A stretch of DNA of 64,000 nt from Flavobacterium laiguense (GTDB taxonomy: Bacteria; Bacteroidota; Bacteroidia; Flavobacteriales; Flavobacteriaceae): contig NZ_QCZH01000001.1 in NCBI RefSeq assembly GCF_003097655.1, positions 248,001 through 312,000 on the forward strand. The letters run 5' to 3'. The notes under the pieces were generated by a model. It worked only from the letters and a program-made list of their open reading frames with translations. It had not been told where the DNA came from and made no database searches. Within the stretch, counting starts at the first letter, position 1. Every line of letters starts with the position of its first letter. Below are positions 15,025 to 22,834 of the stretch, piece by piece. The translations under genes were made by a program, and so were the position numbers.

Positions 15025-16020
15025 ATGGCCGATAATTTAAAATTTGCAGTAATTGGTGGCGGAAGCTGGGCTACTGCTATAGCAAAAATGTTGTGCGTCA
15101 ATCTTCCCGAGATTTCATGGTATATGCGAAATGACGCTGCTATAGAACACATTAAAACCCACAAGCACAATCCAAACTATTTGAGTTCTGTTGAATTTGA
15201 TAACAAAAAACTTAAACTTACCAACGATATCAATGAAGCGGTTGCTTATGCAGATTATATCATCTTTGCAATTCCTTCTGCCTTTTTGAATGGCGAATTA
15301 GAAAAACTAACGGTTTCTCTCAAAGATAAAGTGATTTTTTCTGCCATAAAAGGAATTGTTCCTGAAACCAGTTTAATAGTGGGCGAACATTTTCACTACA
15401 AATACGACATTCCGTATTACAATATTGGTGTAATTACTGGACCTTGTCACGCCGAAGAAGTGGCGCTAGAAAGACTTTCCTATTTAACCATTGCCTGTGG
15501 CGATCCTGATAAAGCCTCAATCGTTGCGGAAAATTTATCTGGAAATTACATCAAAGCAAAAATCACAGACGATATTATAGGAACGGAATATGCAGCGATG
15601 CTTAAAAACATCTACGCTATAGCTGCCGGTATTGCACATGGATTGGGTTATGGAGATAATTTCCAATCGGTTATCATGAGCAATGCGATTCGCGAGATGA
15701 AAAAATTCATCAAGAAAGTGCATAAAATGAAACGTAACATCAATGATTCTGCCTATTTGGGGGATTTATTGGTTACTGGTTATTCTGTTTTTTCAAGAAA
15801 CAGAATGTTTGGGAACATGATTGGAAAAGGATATACCGTACAAGCGGCACAAATGGAAATGAGTATGGTTGCCGAAGGCTATTATGCCGTAAAAAGTGCC
15901 TATAAACTCAACCAAGGTTATGGTGCCAAAACTCCTATTATTGATGCGGTTTACGCAGTCTTGTATGAAGGAAAAGAGGCCAAAGCAGTGTTTAAACAAT
16001 TAACTGAAGAACTAGACTAA
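15025..16020 (+). CDS. gpsA: NAD(P)-dependent glycerol-3-phosphate dehydrogenase
   Basis: Reduces dihydroxyacetone phosphate to sn-glycerol-3-phosphate for phospholipid synthesis. I chose the ATG at 15025 (MADNLKFAVIGGGSWATAIA) over the one at 15004, because it gives a standard 331-residue GpsA and starts right before the Rossmann strand. The nucleotide-binding loop GGGSWATA is at residues 11-18. The substrate and catalytic region shows GPCHAEEVALE (about 141-151), EYAAMLKNIYAIAAGIAHGLGYGDN (about 191-215, catalytic Lys in MLKN), and SAYLGDLLVTGYSVFSRNR. It is followed by a strong terminator and is monocistronic. Confidence 0.94.
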   Translation: MADNLKFAVIGGGSWATAIAKMLCVNLPEISWYMRNDAAIEHIKTHKHNPNYLSSVEFDNKKLKLTNDINEAVAYADYIIFAIPSAFLNGELEKLTVSLKDKVIFSAIKGIVPETSLIVGEHFHYKYDIPYYNIGVITGPCHAEEVALERLSYLTIACGDPDKASIVAENLSGNYIKAKITDDIIGTEYAAMLKNIYAIAAGIAHGLGYGDNFQSVIMSNAIREMKKFIKKVHKMKRNINDSAYLGDLLVTGYSVFSRNRMFGNMIGKGYTVQAAQMEMSMVAEGYYAVKSAYKLNQGYGAKTPIIDAVYAVLYEGKEAKAVFKQLTEELD

Positions 16021-16070
16021 AGATTCCAGAATTCAGATTAAAGAATTCAGATTGCAGATTAACAATAATA

Positions 16071-16108
16071 AAAAAAGGCATTTTCTTAAATTAGAAAATG
16101 CCTTTTTT
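16071..16108 (+). terminator. Terminator of gpsA
   Basis: A perfect 16-bp stem (AAAAAAGGCATTTTCT, 16071-16086 with 16093-16108) and a 6-nt loop. It reads well in both directions. Confidence 0.9.
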
Positions 16109-16148
16109 GTTTGATTCACTCAGCTAATCACTGAATACTAAAAAACTG

Positions 16149-16166
16149 TCCCGATAATTATCGGGA
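16149..16166. repeat. 18-bp palindrome, copy 1
   Basis: TCCCGATAATTATCGGGA is a perfect palindrome. A second copy at 16813-16830 differs only in the two central bases. Both flank the 16176-16583 gene. Confidence 0.75.
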
Positions 16167-16175
16167 ACTGAATAT

Positions 16176-16583
16176 TTATTTTACCATCACTCCGTCAACA
16201 AACAAAATCGGTACTTCTTCAACCGCAGTTTCATTGACGCTATTGGCTTTAAAAATAAACTTTTTGTCGTATAATGTATTTCCAATGAAATACGTTACCG
16301 TAAACTCATTGTTGAGTGCCAATACACTTTTCACAATCATTTCGATTTTAACCACCGAAACGGCTGGGATTTCCACGAAAGCGTGACGCAAAAGAGATGT
16401 TTTTTTCATTTCACCGTCAATGGTTCCAAAAGCTTTGGAAACCACCATAACACTGTCTAATTGAAAATCGCTATCATTTATTAAGTAAGCATACCACACT
16501 TTTTCCATAAAATCGTCGCTCCATTCTTGAACGGCAGCAAGGAATACGTTTTCTACTTCGGGGATGGTGATATCAGATTTCAT
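16176..16583 (-). CDS. Conserved hypothetical protein downstream of pheS
   Basis: A 135-residue cytosolic protein of a Flavobacteria/Bacteroidota-restricted family that I recognise only by context. Its start, KSDITIPEVENVFLAAVQEWSDDFMEKVWYAYLIND, contains helical and aromatic residues. The middle (MVVSKAFGTIDGEMKKTSLLRHAFVEIPAVSVVKIEMI) and the end (VPILFVDGVMVK) are beta-rich. It is sometimes listed together with phenylalanyl-tRNA synthetase because of its position next to pheS, but it has no synthetase motif. The gap to pheS (270 bp) holds a structured repeat and a palindrome. Function unknown. Confidence 0.75.
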   Translation of the reverse strand: MKSDITIPEVENVFLAAVQEWSDDFMEKVWYAYLINDSDFQLDSVMVVSKAFGTIDGEMKKTSLLRHAFVEIPAVSVVKIEMIVKSVLALNNEFTVTYFIGNTLYDKKFIFKANSVNETAVEEVPILFVDGVMVK

Positions 16584-16703
16584 TTGATTTTTGATTGATG
16601 ATTAACGATTTTTGATTGCAGATTTAAACTTCTGAAATTGAAAACCCTTAATCTTAAATTTTTATTTATTGTTGTACTAAACTAAAGATCTTGATTACGG
16701 AAT

Positions 16704-16784
16704 GCCCTAGCCCAGATGGGAGCAAATATCCTTTTATGCCGGTGTTCGGCATAAAAGATATTGTGGACAGCTGGAAATAGCTCC
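16704..16784. ncRNA. Structured repeat-like element upstream of the 16176-16583 gene
   Basis: The centre is a perfect 10-bp hairpin TTTTATGCCG (16732-16741) with 16747-16756 and a 5-nt loop. Outside it, GGAGC (16719-16723) can pair with GCTCC (16780-16784), and CCAG (16712-16715) with CTGG (16771-16774). The shape, a variable central hairpin inside a conserved-looking frame, resembles repeat elements I associate with Flavobacterium intergenic regions. There is only one copy in this window, so the family claim rests on recollection. Confidence 0.4.
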
Positions 16785-16812
16785 TTCCCTTGATTATGAT
16801 ATCTGAAATCAA

Positions 16813-16830
16813 TCCCGATAGCTATCGGGA
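16813..16830. repeat. 18-bp palindrome, copy 2
   Basis: TCCCGATAGCTATCGGGA is perfect and differs from copy 1 (16149-16166) only at the centre. It lies 24 bp downstream of the pheS stop codon. Confidence 0.75.
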
Positions 16831-16853
16831 CGTTAATCAAAAATCTTAAATCT

Positions 16854-17879
16854 TTATATGCTAGATTTAAATTGCTCTAAGAAACGTACGTCATTTTCAT
16901 AAAACATACGGATGTCGCCAATTTGATACAATAACATCGCTATTCTTTCGATTCCCATTCCAAAGGCAAAACCAGTGTATTCCTCTGGGTTGATGCTGCA
17001 ATTTTTTAAAACATTTGGATCTACCATACCGCAACCTCCAATTTCTAACCAACCGGTTCCTTTAGTAATACGATAATCTGTTTCGGTTTTTAAACCCCAA
17101 TAAATATCAATTTCGGCGCTTGGTTCTGTAAATGGAAAATAGGAAGGGCGCAAACGAATTTTTGATTTACCGAACATCTCTTTGGTAAAGTACAAAAGGG
17201 TCTGTTTCAAGTCGGCAAACGACACATCCTTGTCAATATACAATCCTTCTACCTGGTGAAAGATACAGTGTGAACGCGAAGAAACGGCTTCATTACGGAA
17301 AACCCTTCCCGGAGAAATGGTTCTGATAGGCGGTTTATTGTTCTCCATGTAACGTACCTGCACAGATGAAGTATGCGTACGCAACAAAATATCTGGATTG
17401 GATTGTATGAAAAAAGTATCTTGCATATCGCGTGCCGGATGGTATTCCGGCAGGTTCAAAGCAGTGAAATTATGCCAATCGTCTTCGATTTCCGGTCCTT
17501 CGGAAACGTTGAAGCCAATAGTCGAAAAAATGTCGATTATTTGATTTTTCACGATGGATATAGGATGACGGGAACCAATGATAGCTGGTTCTGCAGTACG
17601 GGTTAAATCCCCATAAAACCCCTTGGTTTCTTCTTTGCTTACTAAGGCTTCCTGGATTGTTTTTACTTTATCTTCGGCAGAAGTTTTAAGCAAATTGATC
17701 ACTTGTCCAAATTCCTTTTTTTGGTCGTTGGGTACATTTTTGAATTCAACAAAAAGGTCCTTCAATAACCCTTTGCTTCCAAGGAATTTTATTCTAAAAG
17801 CCTCTAATTCTGCTGTGTCTTGTGTGGAAAAAGCTTGTGCTTCGCCAATATATTCTTTTATCTTGTCTATCATTTTCAT
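16854..17879 (-). CDS. pheS: Phenylalanine-tRNA ligase alpha subunit
   Basis: Catalytic alpha subunit of the (alpha-beta)2 phenylalanyl-tRNA synthetase. The 341 residues match the family. The N-terminal coiled coil (about 1-90) contains [17 protein letters not shown]. The class II core shows [22 protein letters not shown] (about 105-126), motif 2 around [28 protein letters not shown] (about 194-221), the [12 protein letters not shown] segment (about 252-263), and motif 3 [22 protein letters not shown] (about 302-323). The beta-subunit gene pheT is not adjacent, which is common in Bacteroidota. The start at 17879 is taken from the frame; [10 protein letters not shown] two codons later is equally plausible. 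Confidence 0.96.
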   Translation of the reverse strand: MKMIDKIKEYIGEAQAFSTQDTAELEAFRIKFLGSKGLLKDLFVEFKNVPNDQKKEFGQVINLLKTSAEDKVKTIQEALVSKEETKGFYGDLTRTAEPAIIGSRHPISIVKNQIIDIFSTIGFNVSEGPEIEDDWHNFTALNLPEYHPARDMQDTFFIQSNPDILLRTHTSSVQVRYMENNKPPIRTISPGRVFRNEAVSSRSHCIFHQVEGLYIDKDVSFADLKQTLLYFTKEMFGKSKIRLRPSYFPFTEPSAEIDIYWGLKTETDYRITKGTGWLEIGGCGMVDPNVLKNCSINPEEYTGFAFGMGIERIAMLLYQIGDIRMFYENDVRFLEQFKSSI

Positions 17880-17985
17880 TCTATAATTGAGAGTGCAAAT
17901 TTAGGAAATTTGTTTCAAGTTTTAGGTTTAAAGTTTAAAGTTTACACGCCAAAATCTAAAATCATTAGTCTACAATCTGAAATCA

Positions 17986-18342
17986 TCAATCTATCAATTC
18001 TCTTTCCAGAAAATAATTAACAATTGCTTCTTTCATCAATACCGATTGTTCTCCAGCTTTCAAAGGCGGTAATTCTTCTTTTACTTTGTAATGTGGCCAG
18101 CCGTCCTCGTCAAAAAATTCAAATTCGTAGAATCCGTAAGGCTCCAATAATCGACATATTGCTATGTGCATCAAATTGAGTTTTTCGTCTTTTTTGTATT
18201 CACGATGTACTTTTCCCAGTTCCTGTACGCCGATTAAATAAATTATGGCGTCCAGATCTAGATCTTCCCCTTGAGAGAATTGATTAGAAAGTATATCGAC
18301 AAGCTTTTCCCAGCGTTCTTTTAATTGTGTGTCTCTTGACAT
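17986..18342 (-). CDS. Conserved hypothetical protein upstream of pheS
   Basis: I use the ATG at 18342 (MSRDTQLKERWEKLVDIL), since the 20 residues upstream are encoded by the intergenic GATTTTTGATT repeat and make a low-complexity QSKIVNLQSKI stretch. The resulting protein has 118 residues, is cytosolic and acidic, with a helical N-terminus (WEKLVDILSNQFSQGEDLDLDAIIYLIGVQELGKV) followed by AICRLLEPYGFYEFEFFDEDGWPHYKVKEELPPL. It appears to be a lineage-conserved protein of unknown function. About 110 bp separate it from pheS; co-transcription is possible. Confidence 0.78.
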   Translation of the reverse strand: MSRDTQLKERWEKLVDILSNQFSQGEDLDLDAIIYLIGVQELGKVHREYKKDEKLNLMHIAICRLLEPYGFYEFEFFDEDGWPHYKVKEELPPLKAGEQSVLMKEAIVNYFLERELID

Positions 18343-18344
18343 TT

Positions 18345-18385
18345 TGATTTTTGATTGTAGATTAACGATTTTTGATTGCAGATTT
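18345..18385. repeat. GATTTTTGATTG dispersed repeat copy
   Basis: Shares a 27-base identical stretch, beginning GATTAACGATTTTTG, with the copy at about 16600-16630 upstream of the 16176-16583 gene. Both sit immediately before a minus-strand start codon, so they may form a shared leader. Confidence 0.55.
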
Positions 18386-18446
18386 ATATTGCAAATTTTC
18401 AAAAAAGAATAATCAAATTATTTACGCAAAGATAAGAACTTGAAAA

Positions 18447-18480
18447 TTGACAATGGTACCGAACAATTCTTTTATCTTTG
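18447..18480 (+). promoter_or_regulatory. Promoter of the cvpA-like gene
   Basis: TTG at 18447-18449, 23-bp spacer, then TATCTTTG at 18473-18480, 25 bp before the ATG. This fits the Bacteroidota -33/-7 consensus. Confidence 0.6.
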
Positions 18481-18505
18481 CCTTTTCAAATTTTAAAATA
18501 AAAAA

Positions 18506-19003
18506 ATGAGCTTTCTGGATATTGTTTTAGGTGGACTATTGTGTTATTCGTTCTATAAAGGAATCCGAAATGGACTTTTTGTAGAATTGGCATCCTTGCT
18601 TTCTCTTATTTTGGGAATTTATATTGCCATAAAATTTTCGGATGTGATGAAAAACATTTTATCGGGATTGCATTGGAATCCATACACCATTCAGGTAATT
18701 GCTTTTATCCTGACTTTTATCGTCGTGGTTGTTGGAATTTATTGGTTGGGTAAATTCCTGACTAGTATTGCCGACTTTGCTTTTCTAGGTTGGATAAACA
18801 GTCTTGGCGGTGGTTTTTTCAGAGTATTGAAAACCGTTTTGATCATCAGTGTGTTTCTCACTATTTTCGAAAAAATGAACTACCATAATTATCTAGCCAA
18901 AAAGGAAACACTTGATAAATCCCTATTCTTTAATCCGATTCAAAAAGTAGCTGGATTTATTTTTCCGTCTATTGAGAAATGGTATGATAAAGCGAAGAAA
19001 TAA
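18506..19003 (+). CDS. CvpA family membrane protein
   Basis: A 165-residue inner-membrane protein with four hydrophobic helices (about residues 4-22, 27-45, 62-83, 100-122) and the family start FLDIVLGGLLCYSFYKGIRNGLFVELASLLSLILGIYIAIKFS. The middle helix carries the Gly-rich WINSLGGGFFRVLKTVLIISV. In E. coli CvpA is linked to colicin V production and envelope maintenance; the molecular role is not settled. Monocistronic with a good promoter, followed by the large inverted-repeat element at 19005-19216. Confidence 0.88.
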   Translation: MSFLDIVLGGLLCYSFYKGIRNGLFVELASLLSLILGIYIAIKFSDVMKNILSGLHWNPYTIQVIAFILTFIVVVVGIYWLGKFLTSIADFAFLGWINSLGGGFFRVLKTVLIISVFLTIFEKMNYHNYLAKKETLDKSLFFNPIQKVAGFIFPSIEKWYDKAKK

Positions 19004-19004
19004 T

Positions 19005-19216
19005 TAGTATTCAGTGGTCAGTTTTTTAGTGTTCAGTTTTTAGCTCCTTTGAGATTTTCTGTTTTCGAGCCTAATTAGCCAAATGGATCCTCAAAAAACA
19101 ATAGCCCATGGTTTAAACCATGGGCTATTGTTTTTTGACTCTCGAAAAATTGAAAGAACTGGACGGTTTTATTTAGTATCACAACTGAACACTAAAAAAC
19201 TGACCACTGAACACTA
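19005..19216. repeat. Large inverted-repeat element with central 48-bp palindrome
   Basis: The outer arms 19005-19036 and 19185-19216 are inverted repeats, 31 of 32 matching (core CAGTGGTCAGTTTTTTAGTG). Near the centre lies a perfect 48-bp palindrome (19091-19138) with arms TCAAAAAACAATAGCCCATG and so on. The minus-strand stop codon of the batE gene (19214-19216) lies in the right arm. A relative with the same arm motif lies at 27535-27706. It has no ORF. Confidence 0.75.
19091..19138. terminator. Bidirectional terminator-like perfect palindrome
   Basis: A 24-bp perfect stem with A/T-rich ends (CAAAAAACAAT/ATTGTTTTTTG) and a GC-rich middle (AGCCCATGG), between the convergent cvpA and batE genes. 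It lies inside the inverted-repeat element. Confidence 0.7.
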
Positions 19217-19960
19217 CTCTTTCACTTCCTTAATTGCTTTACTGTCAATCCAACCCTCGGTTCCATCAGTCAGTTGAATTTTTTTCCAGTTTTCTAGCGT
19301 TTCTTCTACATAGACTTTGGTACCTTCGTGGAGCATAAAAATAGAAGCACTCGCTTTTTGGGGCTCGCTTCTTACCTCTGCTGATGCGGCAAAAACGATA
19401 GCTGGTTTTTCGTCGTCAAAATGGCTTTTCTCAAAAAAGGCAGCCGAAATACTCATTAGAATAAACAATACAATGACAAACATTCCGACAAAGAAAATCC
19501 TTTTTAAGGCTACTGTTTGAGAATAATAATAACCTATAAAGAACAATAAGAACACGAAAGCAAAAGCAATGGTTATCCAAGCCCAAGTATCGAAAGGGTA
19601 AATACCCGTAAAATCACGGAGTAGCTTTGCAAAACCTACTTTTGGCACTACTTTGATTTCGTCTATGGTTTGCTTTTGCGCAAATTTTATATTGTTTAAA
19701 ACGGCTGCGTTCGCAGGGTCCAAAACCAAAGCTTTCTCATAGTTATAAATCGCCGGAGCCGTTTGTTGCAATTTATAATAACAATTCCCTAGATTAAAAT
19801 ACAATTCAGCAGATTCTTTGTTTTCTGCCAAAACCGATTCATACGCTTTGGCGGCCAAATCATACTTCCCTTTTTGGTACAAATCATTTCCTTTCTCGAA
19901 CCCGCTTTGGGCAAAGAAAACTTGCGAGATGAATAATAGTATGTAAAAAATATTTTTCAT
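19214..19960 (-). CDS. batE: BatE-like TPR/SH3 membrane protein
   Basis: Last gene of the Bat (Bacteroides aerotolerance) operon. The 248 residues comprise a signal peptide (about 1-17), TPR units (GNDLYQKGKYDLAAKAYESVLA, ELYFNLGNCYYKLQQTAPAIYNYEKALVLDP, about 23-88), two membrane helices (about 125-146 and 154-176) and a C-terminal bacterial SH3 domain (EVRSEPQKASASIFMLHEGTKVYV ... DGTEGWIDSKAIKEV). This order is that of BatE. With BatA/BatB/BatC/BatD and MoxR it likely forms an envelope complex for oxidative and envelope stress. The downstream end overlaps the arm of a repeat element. Confidence 0.88.
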   Translation of the reverse strand: MKNIFYILLFISQVFFAQSGFEKGNDLYQKGKYDLAAKAYESVLAENKESAELYFNLGNCYYKLQQTAPAIYNYEKALVLDPANAAVLNNIKFAQKQTIDEIKVVPKVGFAKLLRDFTGIYPFDTWAWITIAFAFVFLLFFIGYYYSQTVALKRIFFVGMFVIVLFILMSISAAFFEKSHFDDEKPAIVFAASAEVRSEPQKASASIFMLHEGTKVYVEETLENWKKIQLTDGTEGWIDSKAIKEVKE

Positions 19961-20025
19961 TTAATTAAATATAAATTGTCATTCGATAATTCTAAAATCT
20001 GAATTCTTAAATCTAAAGTCTAGAA

Positions 20026-21774
20026 TTATATCTGCTTTTCTAATTCGGAAATAATGGTTACCGCTTTGTCAAAATCATGTTGTATCGTTGCACTAGACGA
20101 AGGCGCATATCTGGCGATCTCACAATTTTCGGTAAGTGCTATAAAACTATTGACCACTTCGGGATTTGCTTTTTTCGACAACAATAATTCCTGGATGTTG
20201 TCTTTACTCATTTCCGAAGTTTCGATATGCAGCTTAGCTTTCAAGAAATTGTGCATTGCTTTTTCTAAGGCCACATAGAAAGGCTCTTTATTGCTGATTT
20301 GCTTTTTGGCTTCCGATAAATATTTCTTGACCAATTTATTGTTCATTTTGACTCTGTTTCCAAAAACATCACCATCAATTGCTTCTTTTTTCTTTTTGAA
20401 TAACACAATTAGCGGAAGCATTAAAAACGGTAAAAACAACAAAGTATAGAACGTATTAGAACCAAAAAAAGCGGGTTCATTGCTAGCAGTAAGTTCTGTT
20501 TTTAGATTAATAAATTTAAACTGTTCTACCCCTGTAATTTTATTTTTTCCTGTACTGGCGGTTGCAGGCGCCTCAGCAGTTTGCATAGGTCCATCAAGAA
20601 CATTAATTTTTATTTCGGAAGAACTAATTGTTTTATAGGTGCCTGATCCTAAGTCAAAATAGGAAAAATGCATCGGTTTAATGACATAATCACCTTTGTA
20701 TTGTGGTATAATGGTGTAGGAGTCTGAGATTTTTCCGTTCATCCCAGAAAGTGGCGTATTTATTTTTTCGCTGTGAACGGCATCATACATTTCTAATGCA
20801 TTAGGTACTTCAGGCTTAGGCAAAGTAAATAGTTTAAGATTTCCTGTTCCAGTTACGCTTAAAACTAAATCCAGACTTTCTCCGTTTTTTAACATTGTTT
20901 TTGAAGGTATTGCTTTAAAATCAAATCTACCCACAGCACCCGAAAAATCCAATGGTTTTCCTGCTTCCGGCAATGCTTTTACATAAATAGTTTTGGCTCC
21001 AGCCGAAACCCTTTTATTGCCATCGGTTATGATGACACGCCCGAACATATCCCTGCGATTGGTTGGCAATTGCACATCAATATCGAGCGACAAAGGTTCG
21101 ATGACTAACTTTCCTGATTTTTGAGGATATAAAACCGTCTTACGCAATACTACATAGCGGTACCGCTCGCCTTTAAACATTCCTTCTTCGGCTACCAATT
21201 GTTTGATATCAATGTTTTGACTCCAAAAATCATTGTATTTGGGTTTCCCAAGTTCGTCCCATTTAGTAATTCCGATATTAAAACTAAAATACAATTTATA
21301 AACTACCGTAATAGGCTGATTGACATAAGGATTAGTATTCGAAATATCTGCAACTAAATATAAATTATCATCGGCCGAAACTTGTGAATCGTTAGGATCA
21401 CGAGGCTGTTCTGTTGCTGCAGTTACATTTATTTTTATAGGTGATGTTTTATAAATCTGTCCATTGTACTCTATGGCTGCCTGTTTGATCACCAAAGTCC
21501 CTTTTTGATTGGGTAACAGAAAATAAGAATAACTTTTCTCGAAAGTACTTCTCCCGTTAATCCAGGATTGGCTTACTTGTTGGCTTGGTCCTGCAATAAT
21601 TCGAAACCCATCAAAAGAAGGTTGAACAAAATTATCCCCATCAATATTCATTACAAAATCGATGCGGAGTCTTTCGTTGAGTCCAAGCGTTGTTTTGCTT
21701 ACTCTAGCCTCAAATTGCACTTGGGCTAAAAGTCCTTGAAAACTGATTAGTAATAGAATTAAATATCTTTTCAT
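20026..21774 (-). CDS. batD: BatD, envelope protein of the Bat complex
   Basis: A 582-residue BatD-like protein: signal peptide (about 1-18, ending LLAQ), a long periplasmic beta-rich region with repeated immunoglobulin-like strands (VQFEARVSKTTLGLNERLRIDF, GPSQQVSQSWINGRSTFEKSYSYFLLP, KNGESLDLVLSVTGTGNLKLFTLPKPEVP), a C-terminal membrane helix at about 438-456 (TFYTLLFLPFLMLPLIVLF) and a cytosolic helical tail (YLSEAKKQISNKEPFYVALEKAMHNFLKAKL). The family is known from Bacteroidota aerotolerance operons. It sits between batC and batE and is separated from batC by a 243-bp repeat-bearing gap. Confidence 0.9.
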   Translation of the reverse strand: MKRYLILLLISFQGLLAQVQFEARVSKTTLGLNERLRIDFVMNIDGDNFVQPSFDGFRIIAGPSQQVSQSWINGRSTFEKSYSYFLLPNQKGTLVIKQAAIEYNGQIYKTSPIKINVTAATEQPRDPNDSQVSADDNLYLVADISNTNPYVNQPITVVYKLYFSFNIGITKWDELGKPKYNDFWSQNIDIKQLVAEEGMFKGERYRYVVLRKTVLYPQKSGKLVIEPLSLDIDVQLPTNRRDMFGRVIITDGNKRVSAGAKTIYVKALPEAGKPLDFSGAVGRFDFKAIPSKTMLKNGESLDLVLSVTGTGNLKLFTLPKPEVPNALEMYDAVHSEKINTPLSGMNGKISDSYTIIPQYKGDYVIKPMHFSYFDLGSGTYKTISSSEIKINVLDGPMQTAEAPATASTGKNKITGVEQFKFINLKTELTASNEPAFFGSNTFYTLLFLPFLMLPLIVLFKKKKEAIDGDVFGNRVKMNNKLVKKYLSEAKKQISNKEPFYVALEKAMHNFLKAKLHIETSEMSKDNIQELLLSKKANPEVVNSFIALTENCEIARYAPSSSATIQHDFDKAVTIISELEKQI

Positions 21775-21807
21775 TACTTGTTTTAATATTTTAATTGTTT
21801 AAAAGAG

Positions 21808-21988
21808 TTTAAATTGTTTAAGGGTTTAAAAGTTTAGCAATTATAGAATTGAGTTCACACTAACAACCTTAGTTCTTCTAAAAAAACACTTTTTATACAT
21901 TTGTTAACTGGTTTATTTACAGGTTTTTTTGTTTAAAATAATAGATTCATAGCTTTTAGATTATCGAAACGGATTTAAACAATTTAAA
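21808..21988. repeat. Inverted repeat in the batC-batD gap
   Basis: TTTAAATTGTTTA (21808-21820) is the exact complement of 21976-21988. Similar TTTAAACAATTT and GGGTTTAAAA units repeat on both sides. The gap (21775-22017) holds no ORF. Confidence 0.55.
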
Positions 21989-22017
21989 CTTTAAACAATT
22001 TTAAACCCTTTATATTC

Positions 22018-22764
22018 TTACCAATCCTTCTCCGTTTTTGCAGGAGAACCTTTTGCTTTATTGGCATTTACTTTATCTTGAACTTTCTTTTCTTCGTTGT
22101 TTACGGCATCCAAAAGATTTTCTAATCGTTGTTTTGGGATATCCCCAGGTTTTGGTTTAGGCTGACCATCGTCTTTGGGTTTTTCGTCTTTCTTGTCCTT
22201 ATCTCCGTCCTTTTTATCGTCTTTCTTGTCGTCTTTCTTTTTGTCGTCCTTTTTATCTTTATCCTTATCGTCTTTTTTATCCTTGTCCTTATCCTTGTCT
22301 TTGTCCTTATCCTTCTTTTTATCGTCTTTTGGAGGAGGATTATCTTTTAGCATTTTTTTAGCCAATGCATAATTGTAACGCGTCTCTTCATCCTCGGGGT
22401 TGTTGCGCAGGGCATTTTTATAGGCTTCTACCGCTTGGGTATAATCCTTCTCTTTCATAAAAACATTGCCTAAATTATGGAAAGCCTTATGTTTTTGGGT
22501 TCTTGTTTTTACGTTTTTTAATGCATTTGCATACGCATATTTAGATTCTGAAAACTGATTTTGTTTGTAAATTGAGTTCCCTAAATTATAAGATGCAACG
22601 GTTCTATTAGGGAATTTAGATTTAGATATTCTATAATTGGCTTCCGCCTCCACAAAATTCTTTTCTACATATTCCTCATTCGCTTTAGGCAACACTTTGT
22701 CTTTCTGTTGTGCATTGACAACAAAAGTAAAAAGCAACAGTAAGTGTATAATTCTATTTTTCAT
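22018..22764 (-). CDS. batC: BatC-like TPR protein with Lys/Asp-rich low-complexity tract
   Basis: I choose the ATG at 22764 (MKNRIIHLLLLFTFVVNAQQ), which gives a clean signal peptide; the earlier one adds MKLTSKYK. The 248-residue protein has three TPR-like units (SYNLGNSIYKQNQFSESKYAYANALK, FHNLGNVFMKEKDYTQAVEAYKNALRNNPEDEETRYNYALAKKML, about 55-142). A tract of alternating Lys and Asp follows (about 145-205), then GDIPKQRLENLLDAVNNEEKKVQDKVNANKAKG, the usual BatC ending. The low-complexity tract is longer than in many homologues and spawns spurious reverse-strand frames. Function in the Bat complex is as a TPR scaffold. Confidence 0.85.
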   Translation of the reverse strand: MKNRIIHLLLLFTFVVNAQQKDKVLPKANEEYVEKNFVEAEANYRISKSKFPNRTVASYNLGNSIYKQNQFSESKYAYANALKNVKTRTQKHKAFHNLGNVFMKEKDYTQAVEAYKNALRNNPEDEETRYNYALAKKMLKDNPPPKDDKKKDKDKDKDKDKDKKDDKDKDKKDDKKKDDKKDDKKDGDKDKKDEKPKDDGQPKPKPGDIPKQRLENLLDAVNNEEKKVQDKVNANKAKGSPAKTEKDW

Positions 22765-22834
22765 TTTATATTTTGATGTAAGTTTCAAAGTATTCTAAGA
22801 GTTGCTCTTTTGGTTTACTAAGATCTTATTACCT

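Noticed and set aside
16131..16148. Third copy of the AGTGTTCAGT inverted-repeat element
   Set aside because: Only one short arm-like stretch (CTGAATACTAAAAAACTG) is present, without a partner arm at a reasonable distance.
22129..22372. Plus-strand hydrophobic frames opposite batC
   Set aside because: They are the complement of the Lys/Asp tract; their Ser/Leu/Phe monotony is a by-product of the repeat.
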